A stretch of 64,000 nucleotides of DNA from Paracoccaceae bacterium (GTDB lineage Bacteria > Pseudomonadota > Alphaproteobacteria > Rhodobacterales > Rhodobacteraceae), in assembly GCA_027486345.1 (NCBI GenBank), contig JAIXPH010000028.1, positions 39,236 to 103,235 on the forward strand, given 5' to 3'. Every line of letters starts with the position of its first letter. Positions within the stretch are counted from its first letter, which is position 1. Shown piece by piece: positions 53,799 through 62,277 of the stretch. The notes below the pieces were generated by a model. It ran no database searches, was not told where the DNA came from, and was given only the letters and a program-made list of their open reading frames with translations. Both the position numbers and the translations under genes were made by a program.

Positions 53799-55511
53799 TC
53801 AACCGGCGGAGGGGTCGATCTCGTCCTTCATCATACGCTGAAGGACCGAGGCGATGCGGGCGGGGTCTTCCTGCGCGATCTGGCGCAGGACGGCGAACTT
53901 GTCCTCGCGTGCCACATTGGCACCGAGGGCGGCCGAGGCCAGTTTTGCACGCCGCGCCTCAAGCCGGGCCTGAACGTCATCAAGGCTTTCACCTTCGCCG
54001 ACCTCAACCCCCGGCAGACCGGCAAAGCCGAGGGGCGCGGCCTGACCTGCGGGCGTGTCGGGCGCGGTGGAGATGCGGCCCAGAAGCGGGCGGACGATGC
54101 CAAGGGCCACGATGGCGATCCCGGCCAGCAGGACCAGTTGCTTGGTCGCTTCGGGCAGCCACGTCAGGTCCATGCCCGCCTCAACCATCTGCGCCTCTTC
54201 CACAAAGGGCTGGGCGGCGATGATGATGCTGTCGCCACGCTCCGCGTCAAAGCCGATGGCGGTCTGGGTCAGCATCTCCAGATCGGCTCTCACATCGGGG
54301 GGCAGCGCGGGCTGGGTCTCGGTGCCATCCGCCGCCGTGACGGTGGGGGCGGCGCGCAGCAGGATGGCGGCCGAGATGCGGGTGATCTTGGCCGTCTGCG
54401 GCTGGGTGGTCGAGACGGTCTTTGACACCTCGTAATTCCGGGTCGCGGCTTGGCTGCGGTTGGTTGCCGCCTGCGGGGCGGCGGCCGGGGCGGCACCGCC
54501 CACCGGGGCGACATTGGCCTGAACCGGCGGAGTGTTGGACACCGCACCGGGCACGCCGCGCGCCGGGGGTTCGCTGTTTTCGGTCGTGGTTTCCTCTTCG
54601 GACAGCAGGGCGCGGCCTTGGGGATCGACCTTTTCCTCGGTGATCTGGCTTTGCGTGAAATCCATGTCCACCGTCACCTGAACGGACAGATTGCCGGGGC
54701 CGGTGATCGGGGTCAGCAGGGCCTCGATGCGCTGTTTGTACAGCCGTTCCATCTCGATCCGGTGTTGCAACTGGCGGTCCGACACCATCGCCAACGGATC
54801 GTCCGACCCCCGCGACAAAAGGCGGCCCATCTGGTCAACCACGGTGACATCGCCGCGTGCCATTCCGGGGATCGACGACGACACAAGGTTCACGATCGCC
54901 TCGACCTGCGACGCCTCAAGCGCGCGACCAGGGGCGAGTTGCAGGAAAACTGACGCACGGGGCGGCTGGCTGTCGCGCAGGAAGGCGGTCTTTTCCGGCA
55001 GCGCCAGATGCACCCGCGCGGTGGCGATAGCCGCGATTTCGGTGATGGACCGCGCCAGCTCCAGTTCCTGCGCCTGCCGCAGACGCGCGCCTTCGACGGA
55101 TTTGCTGGCCCCCATCGGCAATTCGCCAAGCACCGTATCGGCATCGGGCATGGAGGAGGGCAGACCCTTGGCCGCCAGTTCCATCCGCGCCTTGTGATAC
55201 TCGGCCGAGGGGACTTCAACCTCGCCGGTCATGTCGTCGATGCTGGCGGTGATCCCGGCGGCGGTCAGCGCCTCAAGCACGCGCGCCTTGTCGGCTTCGG
55301 CCAGACCCGGATACAGCGTCATGGTGGAGGGCTGGCGCAGCAGCACGAATGCCGCAAACCCCAGTACCGCGACCGACAGGATCAGCACAGCGGGCAAGGC
55401 ACGGCGGACGGCGGGCTGATCGCCCATCCGCAGCACGTTGGACAGGACGCCGCGGGCCTGTGCGACAAGGGGATTGCCAGACGTGGGCTGGGTGACAGGA
55501 GAAAGCGCCAT
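53799..55511 (-). CDS. fliF: flagellar MS-ring protein FliF
   Basis: The 570-residue ring protein has two membrane helices, at about residues 43-63 and 455-475. Ring-building motifs lie between them (LSEADKARVLEALTAAGI-like start, ARVHLALPEKTAFLRDSQPPRASVFLQLAPG, QVEAIVNLVSSSIPGM). The cytosolic C-terminal tail that binds FliG (VLQRMMKDE) is present. It lies 10 bases upstream of fliG and 6 bases after fliE. Confidence 0.96.
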   Translation of the reverse strand: MALSPVTQPTSGNPLVAQARGVLSNVLRMGDQPAVRRALPAVLILSVAVLGFAAFVLLRQPSTMTLYPGLAEADKARVLEALTAAGITASIDDMTGEVEVPSAEYHKARMELAAKGLPSSMPDADTVLGELPMGASKSVEGARLRQAQELELARSITEIAAIATARVHLALPEKTAFLRDSQPPRASVFLQLAPGRALEASQVEAIVNLVSSSIPGMARGDVTVVDQMGRLLSRGSDDPLAMVSDRQLQHRIEMERLYKQRIEALLTPITGPGNLSVQVTVDMDFTQSQITEEKVDPQGRALLSEEETTTENSEPPARGVPGAVSNTPPVQANVAPVGGAAPAAAPQAATNRSQAATRNYEVSKTVSTTQPQTAKITRISAAILLRAAPTVTAADGTETQPALPPDVRADLEMLTQTAIGFDAERGDSIIIAAQPFVEEAQMVEAGMDLTWLPEATKQLVLLAGIAIVALGIVRPLLGRISTAPDTPAGQAAPLGFAGLPGVEVGEGESLDDVQARLEARRAKLASAALGANVAREDKFAVLRQIAQEDPARIASVLQRMMKDEIDPSAG

Positions 55512-55517
55512 CTTGGA

Positions 55518-55823
55518 TTACACCGGCATGTTCATGATGTCGCGGTAGGCCCCCAGCGCCTTGTTCCGCACGTTCAGGGCAAACTGGAACCCCAATGAGG
55601 CGATCTGCTGTTCCACCATCACGGCGGCCAGATCGCTGCGTTTTCCGGTTTCGAAATCCGATGCCGCCTGCGTTGCGCCGGATTGCGATTTGGCCAGCGA
55701 CTCCACCGCCTCGGTGATGCGGTCGCCAAAACCCTTGCCTTCGGGGGCTGCCGTCAGCTCGGCCTGCGGGGCTTGCACCGACAGCGGAAGGGGCTGAAAG
55801 CCGTTGATCGAAGAGATGGACAT
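55518..55823 (-). CDS. fliE: flagellar hook-basal body protein FliE
   Basis: The 101-residue protein with the FliE core KSQSGATQAASDFETGKRSDLAAVMVEQQIASLGFQFALNVRNKALGAYRDIMNMPV joins the MS ring to the rod. It lies 37 bases downstream of fleT with no promoter that I can see in the gap, so fleT and fliE are probably co-transcribed. Confidence 0.95.
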   Translation of the reverse strand: MSISSINGFQPLPLSVQAPQAELTAAPEGKGFGDRITEAVESLAKSQSGATQAASDFETGKRSDLAAVMVEQQIASLGFQFALNVRNKALGAYRDIMNMPV

Positions 55824-55860
55824 GGATGACTGCCGCCTGCCGTTTTATCGTTCTGCTGCC

Positions 55861-56997
55861 TCAGACCGCGCGGGCCAGCGCTTGTGCCGCGCTGCGGGCC
55901 GTCGCGTCGATCAGCAGGTCATGGGCATGGATCGTGCCACCGTCCTGCATCACCAGCGCGCGCTGGATCACATTTTCCAACTCGCGGACGTTGCCGGGCC
56001 AGGAATGGGCCAGCAGGGCAGAAATCGCCTCGGGCGTCAGCAGGGGCAGGGGGTGGCCTGCCGGGCTGTGGCGACGCACAAGGGCGGCGGCCAGCACCGG
56101 GATGTCGTCGGGCCGTTCGGCCAGGGCGCGGGTGGCCAGCGGGAACACGTTCAGGCGGTAGAACAGGTCTTCGCGGAACCGCCGCGCCGCGACTTCGGCA
56201 GGCATGTCACGGTTTGAGGTGGCGATGACGCGGATGTCCACCGGCACTTCGGTTTGCGCGCCGATGGGGGTCAGGGCGCGCTCCTGCAACACGCGCAGCA
56301 GTTTGGATTGCAGGCCCATCGGCATTTCGGAAATCTCGTCCAGCATCAGCGTGCCCCCTTCGGCGGCGCGGATGATGCCCTTGTTCGCGGCAGCGGCCCC
56401 GGTGAAGGCGCCTTTCTCGTGGCCGAACAGGATCGCTTCCAGCATGTTTTCCGGAATGGCGGCGCAGTTGATGGCGACAAAGGGCGCCCCGGCGCGGCGG
56501 CTGGCGGCATGGACCTGACGGGCGAGCACTTCCTTCCCTGATCCGGTGGGGCCGTTGATGAACACGGTCACATCGGTGCGGGCCACGCGGGCGGCGAGGT
56601 CGATCAGTTGCTGGGTCTCCGGGTCCGCCGCCACCATCGCCTGAAGCTGCGCGCCGAGGATATCGGCCATCATCATCAGCGCACAGTCACGCAGCGCCTG
56701 CGGGGCAACCGGCGAAGGCAGGGCGATGCGCAGGATGCGGCCGCCCATCTCTTCGGTGACGATCAGTGCGGGGGCATCCTCGGTCACGATCACCAGCGTC
56801 TTGGCCTGCGCCGCACGGGCCACATCCATCAATGCGCGCGGACCCATCTGCACCTCGACCGCGGCAGAGGCGACCACCACCTGCGCGCCGGTCGCGGGTT
56901 TGGCCCCGCGCTCCACCGCCACGCGCCGCCGGGCAAGCAGCAGCGCCAGCGGTTGCGCGGCGGAAAAGCTGGTCTCGATCAGGTGGATGTGTGCCAT
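55861..56997 (-). CDS. fleT: sigma-54-dependent activator lacking a DNA-binding domain (FleT-like)
   Basis: The 378-residue protein has an atypical N-terminal domain of about 135 residues without receiver Asp residues. A complete AAA+ module follows: Walker A GPTGSGKE, GAFTGA, Walker B GGTLMLDEISEM, and [15 protein letters not shown]. It then ends (DLLIDATARSAAQALARAV) with no HTH. In R. sphaeroides, FleT forms a complex with FleQ to control flagellar sigma-54 promoters. The ATG at 56997 is used; a TTG 13 codons earlier overlaps the promoter. Confidence 0.88.
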   Translation of the reverse strand: MAHIHLIETSFSAAQPLALLLARRRVAVERGAKPATGAQVVVASAAVEVQMGPRALMDVARAAQAKTLVIVTEDAPALIVTEEMGGRILRIALPSPVAPQALRDCALMMMADILGAQLQAMVAADPETQQLIDLAARVARTDVTVFINGPTGSGKEVLARQVHAASRRAGAPFVAINCAAIPENMLEAILFGHEKGAFTGAAAANKGIIRAAEGGTLMLDEISEMPMGLQSKLLRVLQERALTPIGAQTEVPVDIRVIATSNRDMPAEVAARRFREDLFYRLNVFPLATRALAERPDDIPVLAAALVRRHSPAGHPLPLLTPEAISALLAHSWPGNVRELENVIQRALVMQDGGTIHAHDLLIDATARSAAQALARAV

Positions 56998-57037
56998 TCT
57001 GTGCCGTCCCGATGTGTGCGTCCTTGCGAGATACAAG

Positions 57038-57052
57038 GCAGGATGCGTGCCA
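57038..57052 (-). promoter_or_regulatory. sigma-54 promoter for fleT-fliE
   Basis: On the minus strand TGGCACGCATCCTGC matches TGGCAC-N5-TTGC with one change. It predicts a start about 30 bases before the fleT ATG, implying that FleT expression itself depends on FleQ and sigma-54. Confidence 0.72.
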
Positions 57053-57181
57053 CCCCGGACCGGGACGGGAAAAAAAGCGCGGCACGCGGCTAAAATCGCC
57101 CTTCCTTGCGCCGAAATGGGTGCTGAATGCCCCTGACTGTCGGGAGCCTTCGGGTCAATCCGACGTCACGCCTTGGGGATG

Positions 57182-57208
57182 CGTGTCGGAAAACCGTTTT
57201 CTGACACG
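57182..57208. promoter_or_regulatory. palindrome upstream of fleT and the chemotaxis block
   Basis: CGTGTCGGAAAA and TTTTCTGACACG flank CCG; 11 of 12 arm positions pair. It is about 155 bases upstream of the predicted fleT start. Candidate regulator site; no partner is known. Confidence 0.4.
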
Positions 57209-57404
57209 ACCTTGGGCCAGATCCGGGCCAGCCGGTCCGATGGTATGGCATCCATGGGATGGGCCTGTGCGGCCGGGATGGGCATCCCTCTCGCGCCATC
57301 GCTTGCACCCTGGGCCAGACCCCATCCGTAGGAATGTATCAACAATACCCTCCCCCCGGTCGTTCTGGCCTCGGTGAGTGGAACAACCTTGAGGCACGTG
57401 CTCC

Positions 57405-57710
57405 ATGCTTTCCAAGACATATCATCTGAAATTCCCCAGCCTCGACGCAGCACAGATCGCGGCCCCGTTTGTCATCGAGGCGCTGGGGAACGCCATTCCG
57501 TCCTGCAACCTGACCGGTCTGAATGTCCTGATCAGCAAGGAGGGCGATGTTTCGATCAATGTCTTTTTCCCGTCCGTCGGGGATCTGAAGATTTTCGAGA
57601 AGAAGCACGGCGGTTTTCTCGACACGATGAAAAAGACGTTCCTGTTCAAGTCCACGGGCTTTGACGGCGTTTGCATCTTCAACTTCGACCGCAGCGAGGA
57701 AGCCGCCTGA
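57405..57710 (+). CDS. small protein of unknown function
   Basis: The 101-residue soluble protein has alternating strand and helix character (MLSKTYHLKFPSLDAAQIAA, SCNLTGLNVLISKEGDVSINVFF, DTMKKTFLFKSTGFDGVCIFNF). It has no membrane segment and no HPt, CheY or PAS motif that I can recognise. Codon use is normal for the window and a weak GAGG ribosome site precedes it, so it looks real. It lies 30 bases before a sigma-54 promoter for the che operon and probably has a separate transcript. The function is unknown. Confidence 0.6.
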   Translation: MLSKTYHLKFPSLDAAQIAAPFVIEALGNAIPSCNLTGLNVLISKEGDVSINVFFPSVGDLKIFEKKHGGFLDTMKKTFLFKSTGFDGVCIFNFDRSEEAA

Positions 57711-57740
57711 TCCACTCGCGCTGCAGCGACGTGACGCATC

Positions 57741-57756
57741 TGGCGCGGCGTTTGCA
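57741..57756 (+). promoter_or_regulatory. sigma-54 promoter for the chemotaxis operon
   Basis: TGGCGCGGCGTTTGCA matches TGGCAC-N5-TTGC with one change. The predicted start is near 57767, giving a leader of about 95 bases before the cheA ATG. Confidence 0.72.
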
Positions 57757-57862
57757 GTCCCCGACCGAAGCAATAAAGGCAATTTGACATGGCGGCCGTA
57801 GGCACAGGGCACGTCTGGCAGGGAACAGACCTTCGGCGTGATGCCGCGAGGGGTGAGGTTGC

Positions 57863-59071
57863 ATGAGCGCGCCCCTCCCGGAAACAAACGCGCCCGATGC
57901 CGGGCTGATGCGGGTCTCGTCCGACAAGATCAGCCGTCTGATGGATCTGGTCGGAGAGCTGTCGCTGTCGGTGTCGGAAACGGTGCAGTCGCCCGATCTG
58001 TCGGGGCTGGTGCTGACGAATTTCGACGCGGCGGTGCATCGGCTGAACATGATCGTCCGCGAGGTGCAGGACGCCGCGACCGAGTTGCGGCTTGTGCCGG
58101 TCGATGACGTGTTCCGCCGCCTGCGCCGCATGGTGCGCGAGCTGGAACGCCAGACCGGCAAATCCATCGACATGGTGATCGTCGGCGGTGATACGGCCAT
58201 CGACAAGCTGGTGGCGGACAAGCTCTATGACCCGCTGCTGCATGTGGTCCGCAATTCGGCGGACCATGGGCTGGAGTCGCCCGCAGAGCGTGAGACCGCC
58301 GGAAAACCGACGCAAGGCCGCATCACCCTGTCCGCCGCGCAGGTGGGCTCCGAGGTGCAGATCGTCGTTGCCGATGACGGGCGTGGCCTGAGCCGGGAAA
58401 AGATCCTGCGGAAGGCGCGCGAAAAGGGCTTCTTCGGCCCGGATGAGGAACCCGAGCCCTCGGCCCTGTGGCGCGTGATCTTCGAGCCGGGGTTTTCCAC
58501 CGCCGAAACCGTCTCGAACCTGTCGGGGCGTGGCGTCGGCATGGATGTGCTGAATTCCACCATGACCGCCCTGCGGGGGCGCATCGGGGTGGACAGCACC
58601 GCAGGGCAGGGCACGCGGGTGTCATTGCATATCCCGGTGTCGCTGGCCTTTCTGGATTGCATCATCCTGCGCTTGGGCGTGCAGCTTTTCGCCGTGCCAA
58701 TCGATGTGGTGTCGGAAATCGCCAAGCCCGCGCCGGGGGATCTTCTGGATATCTCTGCCGGGGATGGATCGGAAATGTTCCGCCTGCGCGGCAATTACAT
58801 CCCGGTCTGCCGATTGGACCGGTTCTATGGCGACACCTCCAACGCGATGCGCAGCACCCATCCGGACCCCGTTCTGGTGGTGTTCAACACGTCCAACGGG
58901 TCGATTGCCGTTCCTGTCGATGAAATTCTCGACCGCCAGCAGGTGGTGATGAAGCCGCTGATCGGGCGTCTGGCCAAGGTGCGCGCCAGCTGGGGCTGTG
59001 CCTTGCTCGGCACCGGCGAAGTGGCCCTGGTGCTGGATTGCGAACGTCTGGGCGCGGGGGTCAGCGCATGA
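57863..59071 (+). CDS. cheA: chemotaxis histidine kinase lacking P1/P2 domains (CheA4-like)
   Basis: The 402-residue protein begins almost directly with the P3 dimerisation helices (VSSDKISRLMDLVGELSLSVSE). The P4 kinase follows: N box HVVRNSADHGLE, G1 VADDGRGL, F region VIFEPGFSTAETVSNLSGRG and G2 GVGMDV. A CheW-like P5 domain starts near residue 255. There is no HPt domain and no CheY-binding P2, so it cannot phosphorylate itself in the normal way. CheA4 of R. sphaeroides has this design and phosphorylates the P1 domain of CheA3. GAGGGGTGAGG precedes the ATG. The stop overlaps cheR by ATGA. Confidence 0.93.
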   Translation: MSAPLPETNAPDAGLMRVSSDKISRLMDLVGELSLSVSETVQSPDLSGLVLTNFDAAVHRLNMIVREVQDAATELRLVPVDDVFRRLRRMVRELERQTGKSIDMVIVGGDTAIDKLVADKLYDPLLHVVRNSADHGLESPAERETAGKPTQGRITLSAAQVGSEVQIVVADDGRGLSREKILRKAREKGFFGPDEEPEPSALWRVIFEPGFSTAETVSNLSGRGVGMDVLNSTMTALRGRIGVDSTAGQGTRVSLHIPVSLAFLDCIILRLGVQLFAVPIDVVSEIAKPAPGDLLDISAGDGSEMFRLRGNYIPVCRLDRFYGDTSNAMRSTHPDPVLVVFNTSNGSIAVPVDEILDRQQVVMKPLIGRLAKVRASWGCALLGTGEVALVLDCERLGAGVSA

Positions 59072-59880
59072 ACAGGGCCGCCGATCTTGCCGGGTGTGAA
59101 GCGATCCGCGACTGGCTGACGCAGCGGTGCGGCATCCACTACCCGCAGCACAAGACCGACCTCTTGCGCCAGCGCCTGACCCGCGTGCAGCGGGCCTTTA
59201 CCCTGAACGATCTGGGCGAAATGGCCCGCCGCCTGAACTCTGAGGCGAACCATGACCTGCAACTGGCGGTCATGCACGCGGCTTCGACCAACCACACCTA
59301 TTTCTTCCGCGAGACGGAGGTGCTGGAAGCCTTTCGCACGAAAGTGCTTCCGACCCTTGCCGCGCGGGATGAGATCCGCATCTGGTCCGCCGCCTGCTCC
59401 ACCGGCGACGAGGCCTATACGCTGGCCATCATGGTGGCCGAAACGCTGGGTTTCGCGGCGCTGAAACGGCTGCACATCCTTGGCACCGACATCAGCGCCC
59501 CCGTGATCCAGCAGGCCGAAGCGGCGGTGTTTTCCGAACAGCGGCTGGACCGCATCCCGCCCGATCTGCGCCGCCGCTACTTCGACAGCGTCGGCATCGC
59601 GCAGTACCGCATCAAGGCGGAACTGCGCGCGGCCTGCACCTTCCGACAGATGAATCTCAAGACAATGCCCTATCCCTTCCGCAAGACCTTTCAGGCGGTG
59701 TTCTGCCGCAACATCCTCTATTACTTCGAACGCCATGATCAGACCGCCACGCTGAACGCCATCTATGACGTCACCGAACCCGGTGGCTGGCTGACCACCA
59801 GCGTCACCGAGAATATCCGCGACCTGCCCACCCGCTGGATTCCGACGGACAATGGCATCTACCGAAAGGCGTCGGCATGA
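59068..59880 (+). CDS. cheR: chemoreceptor methyltransferase CheR
   Basis: The 270-residue SAM-dependent enzyme methylates receptor glutamates. It has an N-terminal helical domain, a SAM-binding motif in IWSAACSTGDEAYTLAIMVAE, and FCRNILYYF near residue 215. The start overlaps cheA and the stop overlaps cheB, each by 4 bases. Confidence 0.95.
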   Translation: MNRAADLAGCEAIRDWLTQRCGIHYPQHKTDLLRQRLTRVQRAFTLNDLGEMARRLNSEANHDLQLAVMHAASTNHTYFFRETEVLEAFRTKVLPTLAARDEIRIWSAACSTGDEAYTLAIMVAETLGFAALKRLHILGTDISAPVIQQAEAAVFSEQRLDRIPPDLRRRYFDSVGIAQYRIKAELRAACTFRQMNLKTMPYPFRKTFQAVFCRNILYYFERHDQTATLNAIYDVTEPGGWLTTSVTENIRDLPTRWIPTDNGIYRKASA

Positions 59881-60968
59881 GCACCGCTGCGCCCTCCGCC
59901 CGTCCGCCCGTCAAGGTTCTGATCGTCGATGACTCGGCCATGGTGCGCCGTGTGCTGTCCACCGGCCTGTCCGCCGATCCGATGATCGAGGTGGTGGGGG
60001 CCGTCTCCAGCGCCGAGGCGGCCTGGACCTTGATGCAGGACCTGCGCCCCGATGTGGTGACGCTGGACATCGAAATGCCGGGGATGGACGGGCTGACCTT
60101 CCTGAAAACCTATCTGTCCAGGATTCCGATCCCCACCGTCGTCATCTCCTCCCTGACGCGGGAGGGCGCGCAGATCACGCTGCGCGCGATGGAGGCGGGG
60201 GCGGTAGACATCGTCACCAAGCCCAGTCTGGGTCTTGGCGATGGCCTGCCGTCGATGATGTCGGCCATCTGCACCCGCGTGCGGGCTGCGGCCCATGCAA
60301 GGGTGATCGTGGGCGGGCGCAAGCCCCCGCAGCGGGCCACGGCCCTGCCGCCGCCGATCCCCACGGGCAGCCCGTCGCTGTCGGTGATCGCGCTGGGTGC
60401 GTCCACCGGCGGTGTGCAGGCCCTGTGCCGCATCCTGCCGCTTTTCCCCGCAGACAGTCCGGGGATCGTGATCGTCCAGCACATGCCCGAAGGTTTCACC
60501 ACCGCCTTTGCCCAACGCCTCGATTCCCTGTGCGCGATGACCGTGCGCGAGGCGCAGGACGGCGATCTGGTCCGCACCGGTCTGGTGCTGCTCGCCCCCG
60601 GTGGCACCCGGCACATGAGCCTCGTGCGGCGCGGCGTCGGCTATGCCGTCACGCTGACGCAGGGCGATCCGGTCTGTTTCTCGCGCCCCTCGGTCGATGT
60701 GCTGTTCGACAGCGTCGCCCGCGTGGTCGGGCGCAACGCGGTCGCGGCCCTGATGACGGGCATGGGGCGCGACGGGGCCAACGGTCTTTTGGCGATCCGC
60801 GCCGCCGGGGGCCGGACCATCACACAGGATGAGGCGACCTCGGTCGTTTACGGGATGCCCATGGTCGCGCGCGATCTTGGCGCTTCCGAGGAAGCCCTGC
60901 CGCTCGACGCCATTCCGAACCGAATTCTGACACTGGTGCCCACGCCGCAGGCACGGGCCCGCGCCTGA
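59877..60968 (+). CDS. cheB: chemoreceptor methylesterase/deamidase CheB
   Basis: The 363-residue response-regulator enzyme has a receiver domain with D18/D19, phospho-acceptor D64 (VTLDIEMPGMDG) and conserved TKP. Its C-terminal methylesterase domain keeps the triad: Ser in GASTGG, His in VQHMPEGF and Asp in MTGMGRDGANG. It removes receptor methyl groups for adaptation. Confidence 0.96.
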   Translation: MSTAAPSARPPVKVLIVDDSAMVRRVLSTGLSADPMIEVVGAVSSAEAAWTLMQDLRPDVVTLDIEMPGMDGLTFLKTYLSRIPIPTVVISSLTREGAQITLRAMEAGAVDIVTKPSLGLGDGLPSMMSAICTRVRAAAHARVIVGGRKPPQRATALPPPIPTGSPSLSVIALGASTGGVQALCRILPLFPADSPGIVIVQHMPEGFTTAFAQRLDSLCAMTVREAQDGDLVRTGLVLLAPGGTRHMSLVRRGVGYAVTLTQGDPVCFSRPSVDVLFDSVARVVGRNAVAALMTGMGRDGANGLLAIRAAGGRTITQDEATSVVYGMPMVARDLGASEEALPLDAIPNRILTLVPTPQARARA

Positions 60969-61009
60969 CACATGACCACCCCACCCGAAGCAAGACACAG
61001 GAGACCGAC

Positions 61010-61540
61010 ATGGCAGAAGACACATCCGAAGCGACCCGGTCCCGCGGCGCGGGTCTTGGCGTGGCCGATACCGACAACATCGACGAGATGTATCTGACCT
61101 TCGCCTTGGCGAACGAGGAATATGGCGTCGGCATCGCCGGTGTGACCGAAATCGTGGGCATGCAGCGCATCATGTCGGTGCCGGATGTGCCGCATTACAT
61201 CAAGGGTGTGATCAACCTGCGCGGCAAGGTGATCCCGCTGATGGATGTGCGCCTGCGCTTTGGCATGCCCGAACGCGCCTATGACGAACGCACGGTCGTG
61301 ATCGTGATGGATGTGGCCGACGCGCCCATCGGCCTGATTGTCGATGGCGTGTCCGAGGTGCTGGAGATCCCGCCGGCGCAGGTGGACCGCCACGCGCAGT
61401 TCGGCCGGTCGTCCAGCCGTCCGGTGATTGCCGGGATCGGCCGTGTGGGCGAGCGTGTGGCGATCCTGCTGGACACCACGGTTCTGGTTTCGGAATCCGA
61501 TGTGGCGCTGCCCTCCGACATCTCCATGGCGGCTGAATGA
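61010..61540 (+). CDS. cheW: chemotaxis coupling protein CheW
   Basis: The 176-residue single CheW domain follows a polar N-terminal tail of about 25 residues: MYLTFALANEEYGVGIAGVTEIVG, then YIKGVINLRGKVIPLMDVRLRFG. It bridges receptor tips and the CheA P5 domain. It begins 41 bases after cheB and its stop overlaps the parA-like gene by 4 bases. Confidence 0.95.
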   Translation: MAEDTSEATRSRGAGLGVADTDNIDEMYLTFALANEEYGVGIAGVTEIVGMQRIMSVPDVPHYIKGVINLRGKVIPLMDVRLRFGMPERAYDERTVVIVMDVADAPIGLIVDGVSEVLEIPPAQVDRHAQFGRSSSRPVIAGIGRVGERVAILLDTTVLVSESDVALPSDISMAAE

Positions 61541-62277
61541 TGCGGGTCCTGATCTACAACCAGAAGGGCGGCGTCGGAAAGACCACCACGGCGGTCAACC
61601 TTGGCGCAGCCCTTGCCCGCGCGGGGGCGGGGCGGGTGTTGCTGGTCGATCTGGACCCGCAGATGCACCTGTCCGCCTCTTTGGGTCTGACCGGCGCCGC
61701 GGGGTTCAGCGTGGCCGACTGGCGCGCGGGACGGGCGGGACAGCCGGTCGATGTGGCCGATTGCCCGAACCTGTCGGTGGTGTTGGGCCATCCCGAACCC
61801 GCCGCCGAAACCGCCGCGCTTCCCGATATTGACGCCATCGCGGCGGATTGGGTGATCTACGACGCCGCCCCCGGCTGGAACCCCGAGGTCGCCCGCGTGA
61901 TGCAGACCGCCGACACGGTGATCAGCCCGCTCGAGGCGGATTTCCTTGGTCTGAACGGGGTCAGCCGCCTGATGAAGCGCATGCAGGAGGCCGGCGTGTC
62001 CTGGGACCGGCTGAACCTGCTGATCTGCCGCTATTCCGACCGTCTGGCCGTCCACCGCGAGGTCCGCGCCCGTCTGGCCGAGCGTTTTGGCACGCGGGGC
62101 CTGATGCCCATCGTGATCCGCAACTCCGTCCGTCTGGCCGAAGCGCCGGGCCTTGGCCAGACCATCTTCGGCCATGCGCCCAGCAGCACCGGGGCGGCCG
62201 ATTACTCTGCCTTGGCCCGCCATCTGATGCCCGCTGCCGGTTCGGGTGCGGCAAAGAAAAAAGCAGGACCCGTGTGA
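61537..62277 (+). CDS. ppfA: ParA-like ATPase for positioning the cytoplasmic chemoreceptor cluster (PpfA/Slp-like)
   Basis: The 246-residue MinD/ParA ATPase has a deviant Walker A (NQKGGVGKTT), a switch region (LLVDLDPQMHLSASLGL) and ADWVIYDAAPG. It has no partner parB. It is embedded between cheW and a soluble receptor gene, as ppfA (slp) is in R. sphaeroides, where PpfA and TlpT ensure that each daughter cell gets a cluster. Both junctions overlap (ATGA with cheW; one base with tlpT). Confidence 0.9.
   Translation: MMRVLIYNQKGGVGKTTTAVNLGAALARAGAGRVLLVDLDPQMHLSASLGLTGAAGFSVADWRAGRAGQPVDVADCPNLSVVLGHPEPAAETAALPDIDAIAADWVIYDAAPGWNPEVARVMQTADTVISPLEADFLGLNGVSRLMKRMQEAGVSWDRLNLLICRYSDRLAVHREVRARLAERFGTRGLMPIVIRNSVRLAEAPGLGQTIFGHAPSSTGAADYSALARHLMPAAGSGAAKKKAGPV

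Larger units (their letters stand above)
56998..57404. other. gene-free region between fleT and the chemotaxis block
   Basis: About 400 bases with no supported gene. It contains the leftward sigma-54 promoter of fleT (57038) and a 12-base-arm palindrome (57182-57208). Nothing else is recognised. Confidence 0.6.

Noticed and set aside
57785..57815. TTGACA at about 57788 as a sigma-70 -35 box for cheA
   Set aside because: No acceptable -10 hexamer occurs at 16-18 bases, and a near-consensus sigma-54 site lies just upstream.
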